A stretch of DNA of 58,744 nt. Origin: Pelargonium nanum. Lineage: Eukaryota > Streptophyta > Magnoliopsida > Geraniales > Geraniaceae. Under the pieces are notes generated by a model. That model was not told the origin of the DNA and searched no databases. It saw only the letters and a program-made list of their open reading frames with translations. The first letter of the stretch is position 1. The number at the start of each line of letters is the position of its first letter. The stretch is taken from contig JAYMTF010000070.1 of the NCBI GenBank assembly GCA_036897485.1, positions 1 through 58,744 on the forward strand, written 5' to 3'. Shown piece by piece: positions 1 to 11,300 of this stretch. The position numbers were made by a program, and so were the translations under genes.

Positions 1-173
1 TATAGTTTGAGGACCCGAGCGGAACACTCCAGATACTTCAAGGACCCCTGGGGTACTTTTTCCTACTAAATACTATAGATCATACACGGGTAAAACGTTG
101 ATAAATACATCTTCAGAAGTTTGCTACAATTAATCGACATGCTTGTGTAGGGAGACAAGAGGAGGATGCTTAC

Positions 174-3100
174 TTGCTCGAGTATACAGCCCTTGCGAAG
201 TGCAAGAAGATATTCCAGTGCTTTGGGATAATTATCACTCTTAACTGTGTCCTCCACAAGACCGGTAATTTTAGTTTTCATCTCCTTAATTGCTTTACCA
301 ACCCACTCTGGGCTATCTCTGCGCGACATCATGGCTTCAAAATCTTGGATAGGGTTCAAATCCCCAATTTCCTGAACCTTATTTTGAGGAGCCTTATCAG
401 AGGAATCAACAACTTGAGCGTCAGATACAACCATAGATCCCTTCTCGCCACCCGACACTGACGGGTTTTCCTGCAGTAATTGTCTCGTTGATTTCTTCAG
501 CTGCAAACAAAAGTCAGAACAATAATGCTTATGATTCTGTTGCGTGATATGATTCTTTGCATAGAAGTGGCTTAGCAATAACAACCTTTGGATTCTCCTT
601 GAGTTCGAAGCGGCTATTGAGTGCATCAAGAACATACTTGTTTTGAGAAAGAAGTTCCTGATCGGGTTCAGTTATTTTCTTAAGAGTTTCATCAAGTGGA
701 GGTACAGCAGCATCTGGGTCCTTTGATTTAAGCTCAAGATGACGGTAAAAACGCTGAAAATAATTAACATCGGCTGTTAATTTCTGTTAGAGAACCAGTA
801 TGTCGAAGGAAGGACAAGAGTCTCAAGAGGATAGTCATATTGACAGAAATTAAATGCTTGTATAAAGCGTACAACAGACGTGTTGGAAACGGGCTAAAAT
901 GATAACAAACTAAATGCTTGAGCCATGTAAATCTAAGTAATTGTAAAGAAATAGGCAAAGATATCGACATTGACACCCTGAGAACATATATCCGCCAATT
1001 AAAAGTGAGTTACTATAATGAAATTTCCCCATATTACTTTCAACACTACTCACATGTTGGACCAAACAACAATATATGATAGGCATCACGTGGGCTGTTA
1101 AAAAAAAGGTTAACAACACAAGTGGGGTTTGCCCGAAACTAAACCTGCTATGATATTATGTGATTCATGTCAGGTCATCCAACTTAATCAATTTGTGACG
1201 AGTGGAGATGCTCATATTACGTAATAACTAGAAAGGAGCTCAGCATGCTATGATGTCATGCTAGGGCATGCAACTCAAGAATTGCATATATAAGTACCTC
1301 CAGAACAAGATTTGGAGTAAAGTCAGGCTGCAGAACTTCGCCTCTGCCAGGAGGTGCAAGGTCAAGCATATTCACCAGGTTATCTGCAGCCTCTTGCTGC
1401 TTTTCATCTGGCAACAATGATGCTGGTAAATTGCTGAAAGAGGGGAATGAAAATTCTCGAAGATCTTCAACAAAAGGAAGGACATTGAAGTAAAAAGAAT
1501 CAGGCTGCATAGGAAATCCAACAAATATGCAAAATGAGAAGAAAAAGTAAATAAATAAAACAATGCAAAAACAAAAAATACACAGATGAACAACTTCAGG
1601 CATAAAATCTACCATATTATCATTGTCGGACACGTTGGCAGTTAAGACCCCCACAACGACATTCCCTTGTCCTTGTCTCCACACACAACGTACTACTGCC
1701 ACCTTGTTCAATTCCTTCATTGCCCTTGCTATGGCTGAAACGGCAAGCTCGGCCTTTTTATTTCCCGGTTCAGGAATGAAAATATTGACATCTTTCATGT
1801 AATAATGTCTTTAATGTACGTAGCAAGTCAAGAAAAAGACAAAAGATGACATCAGTTCAACTGATAGAAAGCATATTATACGAAGTCAAAACAATTTAAT
1901 TGTACCGCATGATGTTGGAAGCATTGGTAAATCCCAGAAGCTTCACACCCTTTTCTGGTTTGAATTTCATAGCATCTATTATGGAAGGTGGTACGGGAAC
2001 TACTTGAGGCCCATAACGATAGCCTTTAATTCTTTGATCTGGAGGTACAACTTTACTAGGATCTTCGACACTTTTGTACTCAAAATCTACCTTGACTTCA
2101 TGTGTAGCATATCTATCAGTTGGTGGTGCTTTATCAGAATAATTCTTCAGAGTGGGAAATCTGTCCTCTGATGTTTTCTTGTAAACCCATACCTATTTAT
2201 GATCAAAGTTTACACAAATAGATGTCACTTTTTAAATTGCAACTGTACAGATAAATTTGTAGCACTTGTAGAAGTATAACTAAAAGCACACAGGAAGGTA
2301 TGAGCAAAGAATCTGGTAAACACACCATCGGAATGCAATGAAATGAGTCAAAATTACTTGGATGCAACAAATACAGCATTGTCATCTTGGCTAAATTTGA
2401 CAAGCATGAATAATCACAAAGCAACTTCGACCACTAAGTCAAAAACATCAGAGGAAAACGTATAGGCCTTTCTAATTGGCCATCAAACGTTAAGTAAACA
2501 CAATAAGAAACCATACTTAGCACACTTCAAGTAGCACAGGGGCAGGTAGGAACTAGGTAAAGGAAAGATTAAAAATGGCCATCACTGTATACAAGATAAC
2601 TAAAACATAAGCACTTAGGAGACATGCAACTCTGTATGAGGGCTGAAAAGGTATTGATCTATAATTTTTTTTAATAAAGCCCAATAACCTACCTGCTTGA
2701 TAAAAAACAAATGTAATGTAAGCGTTTAGTGAGAGATGCAGACACATCCAAGTCTGTATGATGGCTAAAATCAATTATAAGGAATGATAAGTCATACTCA
2801 TGCAGACCAAATATCAAGCTAAAAATGGATTAGAGCTGTCCTGTTCATATCCATATTGCTGGTCTACAATCACCTTTCTAATATTTTTGTACATAAATAT
2901 GATTTTTTATTGAATAAAATAAAAAATTATTGATTTGACAGCATTAAATAACTAATCAACCTGATGTTTTGCACAATTGACGTACACGAAAGAAGTAATT
3001 ACTCCAATGATGGATTTAGGAAAAGTGAATTCCGCAACAAGTTAACTTATCAACTTTTTGTCTTTCTAGTTTGAGGGACCAAAAAGTGGTCTTCTACCTT

Positions 3101-5759
3101 GAAATTAGCAATAACAACAACTCTCACCTTAATCTTCATATTTGGGCTCACTTCAAGATCACCCCTGAACACTGTCACCGGAGATATGTTGCGAGTTTGA
3201 AGTGCACCTAGGAATGATGTTGGACTGTCAACATACACAGTCTTTGCACGTGTTTTCTTCGGAAACAGATTCAGTAAAAGATCATTCTCATCCTTTATTC
3301 TTTCATTGGCCTCCCTACTGACACTTCCCCTCACAACAATACATTCCAATTTCATGCCATGCACAGACATTTGTAAGGCAATTGTACCAACTTGATCTTC
3401 TTTGGTTCCTTCATATGGATCTTTGGTAGGACATAGTGCGTGGGTAATAAGACATAGACGCTTCTTTTTCTTGTTAGTTGGACCATATTTCTTTATCAAC
3501 ATATCCATCCCAACAACAATAACATCAATAACTACCCACAAAGTCAAGGTACCAGCAACAACAAAATGAAAATGACATATTTAAGCAATTATAAGGCAAC
3601 TTTCAATAAGGGTTCTTCCTGAAAACTCAACTTACAGCAATACTATGTGATACTTTTAACAACTTGAGTTGAACCATAAAAAATCTGGTGAAAGCTATGA
3701 CCTCTGGGTGTGTGTGTGTGTGCGTGCAGATGCGCTTTATTACCACATAAACATATTCCAACTGATAATTTGACAGAAGAAAATATGCGTGATCAATTTA
3801 TGTTCTTTCCAAGGATTTAAAAAAAAAAACTTCAGAGAGATATTAATGACAAAAGCATTATAAAGTAATTTTTCCTCCACCTTCTGGATTATAAAATTGC
3901 AAGCTTAGGGAGTATGTATTAAGAAGAAATGCAAAGTCAACTATTCAGCACATATAGAAAGCAAGTCTGGAGAGAAAATGAAAATAGAGGATACAGTCAC
4001 CATTCACAGTTCCACGAGGGAGCTGTTTTAAAGTGTCAACAAGATCTCCATCAACAACTTTTATATTCTGTAATACTGATATATTTTCATATCCACCCAC
4101 TTTCATTGTCAGCTCATTATCGGTACCTAACCATTCCAAAAGTACATCATTAAGTAACAGTTAGCGGTCATCAAAGCATTAGTTGATTCTCAATAAATAC
4201 TGAAAATCACTCAAAACCAGGCAAATGCTATGTGACCAACAATTACTACCGCCAAGCAGGTAGCTCTTGTGAATGAAAACATACATGGTTAAACTGAAAA
4301 TAATATGGAGTACTTCACTTCTGCTAGCCATGTGCATGTAAGAGATCACATAGAAAAATTTGCCACTCATTTTGTTTCTAAATGCAACGGATAAGTAGTA
4401 AGCTACTTACGGAAGGATCAAACAATATTACCACATGATCAACGAAAAACTGAATAATAAATGAATTCCATCTTGTATCATGTGTGCATAATCAGTCATT
4501 GGAACTCTAGAAATACCTTCAGTTCCAAACAAAACAATTCCCACTTCGTCATGTTTGTTGTAAATGAGCTGCACGGGAAGAAAATAGTTAGAGTAATCCT
4601 TGTAAAAGCATAACACCATAATAGTGCTCATGATTACCCCTGTGCCCTGCCCTGATAGTCAGAAAGATAGTATATTTCTAACAGAAAGCTAAAACAAATT
4701 TATTGGAAGCCAGCCTAATTACTAAAATACATTCTAGTATGCTACAAAAAAATATTACAGCCTCAATCCACTCCTGACACAGACCGAAGGGAAAAGATAT
4801 GGAAGTACGTTGCATATAAAAGAACACCAAAAAGTCTTTAAACAAAATTAAATTGAAGAATACCTTCTTTTGTACTAGCATAGAACAAACTTTTTCAACC
4901 TCTGGAAGAAGACTATGCATCAGCGGACCAACATCAAGCAACAATAGCAATGTTTCCTGTTCCCAACATATATTATCATATGCAAATGAAATTAGTAATA
5001 TGCCAAGATTCATATTTACATTAGCGAGAGAGAAGCAAAATTCATGAGTGGCCTCTTGCCCGCGTACATCTATAACACACTTCCATTATTTGTTATAATG
5101 CATACGTTCAAGTTAACAGCCATTGTCACTAATGATTTTACATATGTTAATGCAATAAAACTGGTATTTAGAAAGTATGTATTCAATAACTCTTTTTTTA
5201 TTGACCCGAAATTTAAAGTTTAAGATATAAAAAGACACCTACAAACAAAACCGCTTTCACAAACACAAACCTAAGATATTAACAAGAATCTAAGAACCCC
5301 TCTGTTACATAAATAACCTCCACCCAAGTCCAACACAAACCTCAAAACATATGTGGCCGCAAAGCTTGCTTTACCATGGAAAATAAGCTAGCTACAGTGG
5401 TCAACTAGATCATTACTACATTTTCAATTCAACATTCAACAAAATCAACAAGAGATACCGAAATTTCAGTACATTTATCAAATCCCTAGCTAACTATTAA
5501 ACCCTAAACCCTAAAATAAGTACATGCGAACACAAATAAACTAAGTCAAGCTGAAATTAAAGCATTTTGAGCTAGCAATGATCGTCAAGTGAACTAAAAA
5601 TCATTTTATGTTCATAACCGATAGAATAAAACACAAAAGATCGTCTCCACAAGCAATCTGAAGCTGTAACGGCGTCTCCAGTAGCAGATTATTGCAGAAA
5701 ATTAAGCGAGAAATGAAGAACAAGACGTAGAAGTAGTGATTTACCTTGTTCCGAGCCAT
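174..5759 (-). CDS. KU80: KU80/XRCC5 DNA-end-binding protein, 3' end cut by window
   Basis: Ku80 pairs with Ku70 to bind DNA double-strand ends in non-homologous end joining and, in plants, to protect telomeres; it acts in the nucleus. Ten coding exons join in frame on the minus strand: 5745-5759, 4864-4956, 4517-4568, 3995-4126, 3128-3531, 1906-2192, 1613-1808, 1298-1504, 586-753, 174-500 (627 codons). The first exon is only MARNK, followed by a GTAA donor. Exon 2 opens the von Willebrand-like domain (LLLLLDVGP). Exons 3-5 continue it (DEVGIVLFGTE, then GDFIDVIVVGMD formed across a split codon). Exons 6-9 are the Ku core (VVRCVWRQGQ, PDSFYFNVLPF). Exon 10 starts the C-terminal arm and ends at GAGCAA|GTAAGC, so roughly the last 50-60 residues lie beyond the window (Arabidopsis Ku80 is about 680 aa). 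No frame break is visible. Confidence is high because of extended similarity to plant Ku80. Confidence 0.95.
5499..5515. promoter_or_regulatory. Double telo-box (AAACCCTAAACCCTAAA) in KU80 intron 1
   Basis: Two and a bit copies of the plant telomere repeat unit sit in the first intron of KU80, about 250 bp inside the gene. Telo-boxes near plant transcription starts are known binding sites for single-MYB telomere-binding factors and often accompany housekeeping or ribosomal genes. The motif is read directly; its activity here is inferred. Confidence 0.6.
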
Positions 5760-5849
5760 TGAAGAAAGAGATAGGAAGCAGAAAAAGCTGATGTTGCTGA
5801 AGCAGAAGACGAAGAAAGAGAAGCGATCACTGGTTTTGTTTTGTGCATA

Positions 5850-5857
5850 TATTTATA
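5850..5857 (-). promoter_or_regulatory. TATA box of KU80 (TATAAATA on minus strand)
   Basis: The minus strand reads TATAAATA about 91 bp upstream of the KU80 start codon, which puts transcription start near 5820 and gives a leader of about 60 nt. It is the only good TATA element close to exon 1. Confidence 0.6.
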
Positions 5858-5924
5858 TTTAGTTTTTGAATTCTCCAGTACGCTAAGCTGATTTTTTTCC
5901 TTCCCGCCTGGGTGGGTCCACAAA

Positions 5925-6000
5925 CACGTGTGACAGTATTGGGCCTGGACTCGGCCCAATTTCAACATTTTTCAGTTGTGCAGTTTTGGGCCTGAGCCCA
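5925..6000. promoter_or_regulatory. KU80 proximal promoter: G-box plus four site II elements
   Basis: A CACGTG G-box lies at 5925-5930. TGGGCY site II elements (bound by TCP factors in plants) lie at 5940-5945 and 5987-5992 on plus, and at 5953-5958 and 5995-6000 on minus. The four are within 61 bp and just upstream of the TATA box. Site II clusters are typical of genes tied to cell proliferation and organelle or housekeeping functions. The function here is inferred from motif and position. Confidence 0.55.
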
Positions 6001-7966
6001 TTTTCCTTCTTCGACCCATATTCATATATGCTTTGAGTTTTGAAGAGGGAGATAATTCTGTATTTGGATTGGGTTTGGACGGGTTCACGGTAGAATGACT
6101 AAACTCAACTCGAAAAGAGATCAAGTTTTGAATATGATTTTCAGATTTTTAAAGTGAAAAATGTGCAAATTTGTTTGATTCGACTCGAAAAATTGATAAA
6201 ATCTATGCTACGTACTTAAAATCTACAAAAATAATAATTTAAACAAATCGGATTTTGCTCTCTCTTTAAGGTGAGCGCATTAATTTTATTTTGAGTTATT
6301 TAGATATACATATATTCAAACAACTTTGAGTTTTTTAAGTGAACACGAATTTTAAAGGGTTGTTGACAATACAATGTTATTGAGTTTTAATGATATTGAT
6401 AGTGTTGTGTTGTCACTGGAGTTGAAAATTTGGAACGTGACATGTAATCTTACACAATTTAAATGTGTTAGGACAAATTATATTTATAATTGTGTCGTGC
6501 TTGTGTTAGAAAACTCAACATGATTTATAACCATGTCAACGCTATTAAATTATATTACTCTGTATTCGTCACTCTCTTTTGTGCACTTCTTATTTAATTT
6601 GTTTTCATTTCATCTATTCTTTCTCGCTCACAATTTTACACCTATCGTTCAAATGTATTGCGCATAAGAGAATAAAAAAAAAAGTTGTTGAAAATGATAA
6701 CAATATTAATTGCACCTCACATTGTATTCCATATAAACAAAATTTAACACAAATACAACACAATTGCTAAACATGTCGTGTTTATATGAACATACAAAAC
6801 ACAATTGATACATAACACGTCACCAACATAATACACAATTTAATAACACTAGTTGTTACCAATTGGGATATTAGCTTAGACAAACCCACCAAAATGTCCA
6901 AGAACACCTAACATTCTCATACCTTTCTCTCCTTGCCACAACAAATTATAGCAACAAAATTTGTGATGGGGAATGGACTTACCTTATAAGAATGGTGCAA
7001 ATTTTGAATTTCATGTGGTGAAATAATGGTTGGTATAAAATTAGCAAACAATTCCATGACAAGTGACACTTCAATTGGTTGTAATTTAAGGAGGGTTGAT
7101 GGGTTGCATTATTGAAACATTATAGTGGCATGTGAACCCCATAATCCATAAATGAACCTAACAAAATTGGCCCAATTCAACATTGTATACATTTTGATCT
7201 CACCAGATCCATCCATCCATGTTAGATCTTTTTCTCTACCCATTTCAATAGGGCACACTGTATTTTTTTATTATTTAATTTCCCCCCTTTTGTTTAAATG
7301 TATATTTTTCAATAGCGATGCATAAAAAATTCTAAATCAAATTGATCAATGATCGGTTTTCACGTGTACTACCAAAAGGATGTTGTCCACGGAGGAAGTA
7401 GATTCGACGTATTTTGGTTAAGAATAAAAGTCCGGAGAAAATAATATCAAACTGAGAAAAAACCTGCAACGAATATTTGGGAGACAAAATAAAATTTGGC
7501 CAAGAAACAAGTTTAAAATAGACAGAATCAGGAGGAAAATCACCCAAAATCCCACAGAAAGTAGATTTCGATCAACGAAAGTCAGTTGGTAAAAGACACA
7601 AATGAGTTCATGATCGTGGCTTCGTGAGCATAACCATGCACGCTTGCTAAACCCGAATCAACCCAACAAGCAAGACCGAGTGGACTTGCCCTACAATTCG
7701 AGTTAATTTCCTAAACTTTTGACTTGAAAACTAAATTAACATAATCTCTCGCATTTATGTTTTGACTTTTGACTAGATTTTCTTACAAATCACGTAAACT
7801 AAGCTCTATTATCTAGTAAAACAAATAAACTAATATTCTAAAATTAGATATTTTGTCCAATTATTAGGAAAAGAAAAAATAGAAAATACTAAAAAAACCC
7901 TCGAATTTGTTACTATATTGTCGGTGGCACAGGAAAAGCAATCACAATCATGAAACGTCGCACCCA
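6001..7966. other. Intergenic spacer between divergent KU80 and O-fucosyltransferase genes
   Basis: AT-rich DNA with no open frame that looks coding on either strand. It holds a decayed dispersed repeat at about 6390-6860 and otherwise unique low-complexity sequence. Confidence 0.6.
6390..6860. repeat. Degenerate dispersed repeat, GTGTTGTGT/ACACAA-rich family
   Basis: Repeated short words (gtgttgtgttg, tgtgtcgtgc, caacatg, acacaatt) in alternating orientations mark a decayed plant repeat. Similar word-rich stretches occur at about 21600-22060, 33540-33690, 45600-45740 and 56400-56570. No terminal repeats or coding capacity are visible, so the class cannot be named. Confidence 0.4.
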
Positions 7967-7977
7967 TCCAACGGTCA
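7967..7977 (+). promoter_or_regulatory. MSA element (TCCAACGGTCA) upstream of the O-fucosyltransferase gene
   Basis: An exact match to the M-phase-specific activator consensus YCYAACGGYYA bound by MYB3R factors, about 390 bp before the start codon at 8370. The motif is seen directly; cell-cycle control of this gene is inferred. Confidence 0.5.
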
Positions 7978-8369
7978 GATCATAATCATTAGGACCGACT
8001 ATTACCTTTTCCACCGTCGGATTCCCAATCAACGTAGAATTCATCATTGCGGGCCCAAGAAAAGACACGTCTCCAAAATGATCTCCATCAGTCCAGTTGT
8101 ACAGGTGTCCGCATCCGATCCTTTCTTTTGCTCAGCACCACAGACACTGAACACGAGAACCAGAGCAAGCTGTGATAATGGCAGCTGTAGCTTCTTCTCT
8201 TCTCCTCCATTAATAGCTTCTCTTCTCGAAGATTCAGAGAAGGACTCGAGACTCGCTCACTCGACTCAGTGGACACAGTTGACTCAGTTCGGTGGTTTTA
8301 GATCTGAGTTTGGGCACTGTTCTCTGGTTCGGCTTGATCGAATATTGTTGCTTTTGATTGGAACGATCA

Positions 8370-11300
8370 ATGAGGTTTTGCGGCGTAGAGAGGCTGAAGC
8401 GGGCGGTTCTGGCTCTGTTTGTGGTGGTTCTTCCGGTTTTCTTGGAAAGTGCCTCGGGGTCTGCGGTTCCGGTATGGGAGTTTCTGTTTGGATGGTTTTT
8501 ATTTTCTCGAGAAAAGTTAACTGAGAAAATGATTGTTTTATTTCTTTATTTTTTGTTTCCGAGCTTGTTATGCTAATGAGTAAGTTGTGATGAGCTTTGA
8601 AGTTTTTTTGGTTTGTTGGAATCTAGTATCTTGCTTATAGCTCATATTTTGCATTTTCTCGAGAAATGTTAATAGGAAAAATGTTTTGATGGTTTTTATT
8701 TTATCGGGAAAATTTAGCTGAGAAAATGATTGTTATATTTGTTTATTTTTGCTTCTGAGCTTGTTATGCTAGTGGGTTTGTTCTGGTGAGCTATGAAGTT
8801 ATTCGGTTTCTAGTAATCTGTTTTCTTGCTTATGCTTTGTGCTTTTGCGAGAAATGTTAACTGGAAAAATGGTTAATGCTATTTTTTCTGTTATGCTATT
8901 GGGTATGTTTGGATGGTTTTTATTTTCTCGAGAAAAATTAGCTGGGAAAATGGTTATTATATATATATAAATATGCTAATGGGTATGAATTAGCTGGGAA
9001 AATGGTATTATTATTATTAATATTTGTTTATGAGCTTGTTATGTTAGTGTGGGTATGTTTTGGTGAGCTTTGAAGTTCTTAAAATTCATTTTCTTGCTTA
9101 TGTTTTGAGTTTTCTCCAGACAATTTAACTGGAAAAATTGTTAAATCAAACTTTTTTGGTTAAGTTTTGTAATTTATTGTTTGTTTAGTGGGTGGTTGTT
9201 TATTTATGTCTTGTTTGATCATAGGACTTAGGGTTTTATTGTAGGGAAAGTGGATCGTGATGGGTAGGAAGTAGGAACTTTTGGAATTTAAGTGGGTGTT
9301 GTGTCAAGGAAGTGTTGAAATTGGTATAATGGAAGAATGAGAAAAGGATTTGGGTTGGTCCAGCAGAAAAAATGTCATTATCAGTTAGGACCTAGTAGAG
9401 TGGTGCAGTAGCTCAATGTGAAAGAAACTATCACTTGGGTTTGGACTTCGGAGGACCTGAGATTAAGTATTTTTTACAAGGAGGCGTTGACCTGCTAGAG
9501 GTTTTGGTTTGTGGAAGTAGATCCGTAGGAGATGTAGTGATTAGGTCATGCAGTGTAATTGATGTTTAAAAGAACTGAAGATTAAGATAGCTATCGGTTG
9601 ATTGAGATGGAAATTATGGATTGTTGACTATATTATCTTTTTTAGAAAAAAGAATTTCATCCAAAGAGTTTGACTAAGACTTGTCAGAGTCAATGAGAAC
9701 TTTTGGGCGTTTTGTGCCCCAATTGTGGATACAATTGATTTTAAGTGTGACTGAGTCTCAAGTCTCAACCATTAACTCTGTGGTTGAGAGCCTGAGACTC
9801 CTTGCTCTGCCTTTTTTCTTCATTAACTTCCACATCTATAGTATTGGCTTCTTAGTCCTGGTGAAATATTTTGCATGTTCATTTGGAGATGACTCAATGG
9901 TTCAAGATACATACTTCTAAAAAAGTCACGAGTTTGAATCCCATTGAGTTGGGTGGGGAGGGGCTATGAAATAAAGGGAGAGCTATGAACCTAAAGAGTC
10001 CGCTTGACAATGTTCTATTTTGCAACCTCAGTCATTTTATTAGCCAAAATGCTTATCGAACCTAAATTGGCATTTGAGACTGCGTAGGTATAATTTTGTT
10101 TTGGATGCTAGCATCACAAACTGTTATCCATTCACTACCTTGAAAGTGTTTGGACATGTACTAAAATGTTTATTCCTCGAACTTAAGGAATTCAGTCTCG
10201 TTGACTAGCATGCCAACTCTTTGGTTTTCAAAGTGGCACGCTACTTCTTAAATTACTTGAATTTCATGTACATGAGCCCATGTTGTATTCTTGTTAATTT
10301 TGATCTGGAACTCTTCCAGTACTTTAGTTGATAATTCTGCGTTCTGATTATATTACCTTTGCATTGTGCAGGCATGGAACCCTCCGAAACCTAGGCACTC
10401 AAATCTGCTCAAGAGTGCTTTACAACAAGAATCTGTGAGTTGGAATCTGTTGAACATACATATTTATATTCTGGTCTATAAGATCCTGCGTTAACTCTTC
10501 TTTATTCTCTCTAGTCAAATGAAAAGCAGTCTGATCTCTGGGTTCCTTTGGCTGACGAAGGATGGACACCGTGCATTCAGGCTTCTAATTCCCTATGTGA
10601 GTGAACAAATAGAAAGCTTTATTCATATGATTAACGATGTGACAAAATTTGTGGTGTGGGTTCGGGTTGGAACTGCCTAACCCGAACTTGTTCGGGTTGC
10701 AAGTAAGGTTCATGTGGGTTTGCCCAACCCGTTTCTGTTCACTACAAATCCGACTTGACCCGAACATTGCTGGGTTCATTTTACGAGAGGCCTGAACCCA
10801 AAATTTTGGGTCGTGTATCTGTATCAAGTTCCCACATGTTCGGGTCCAAATTGCCAGCTCTATGTGGGAGAAAGGGCGAAAACTTGTAGTGACATTTGTG
10901 TATATAAGAAAACTTATTATATGATGTTTGCGCCCATAATTTTCCTCTCATTAGTCTTCACATTTTTTCTAAACAGCACGACCACAGAATTCACAGGGAT
11001 ATATTCAGGTGTTTCTGGACGGAGGACTGAACCAACAGAGAATGGGGGTAGGTACCTTTAGATTTACTATACTACACACTAAAGAGCTGAGAATTGTGTG
11101 AACATAGATTGGCTATACTATTGTTTATGGTCACTCAGCCTATTTTGAAACTATAACCGAGTTCAAATTTTCAGATATGCGATGCAGTTGCGGTTGCTAA
11201 AATACTGAATGCAACACTTGTGATCCCATATCTTGAAGTCAATCCCGTTTGGAAAGATACAAGGTACTCCTTCTTAAATCAGTATTTGTTTCCCTAATGA

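Noticed and set aside
1-65. Repeat-like start of the window (tatagtttgaggaccc...ggacccctggggtac), resembling the last 100 bp of the window
   Set aside because: Both resemble common plant dispersed-repeat text, but the two ends are too diverged to claim a shared element or terminal repeats.
1256-2774. Minus-strand frames extending beyond KU80 exons (for example 2203-2424, 2553-2774)
   Set aside because: They fall within KU80 introns between exons whose phases join correctly without them.
3708-3728. GT microsatellite in KU80 intron 4
   Set aside because: Ordinary short tandem repeat without further structure.
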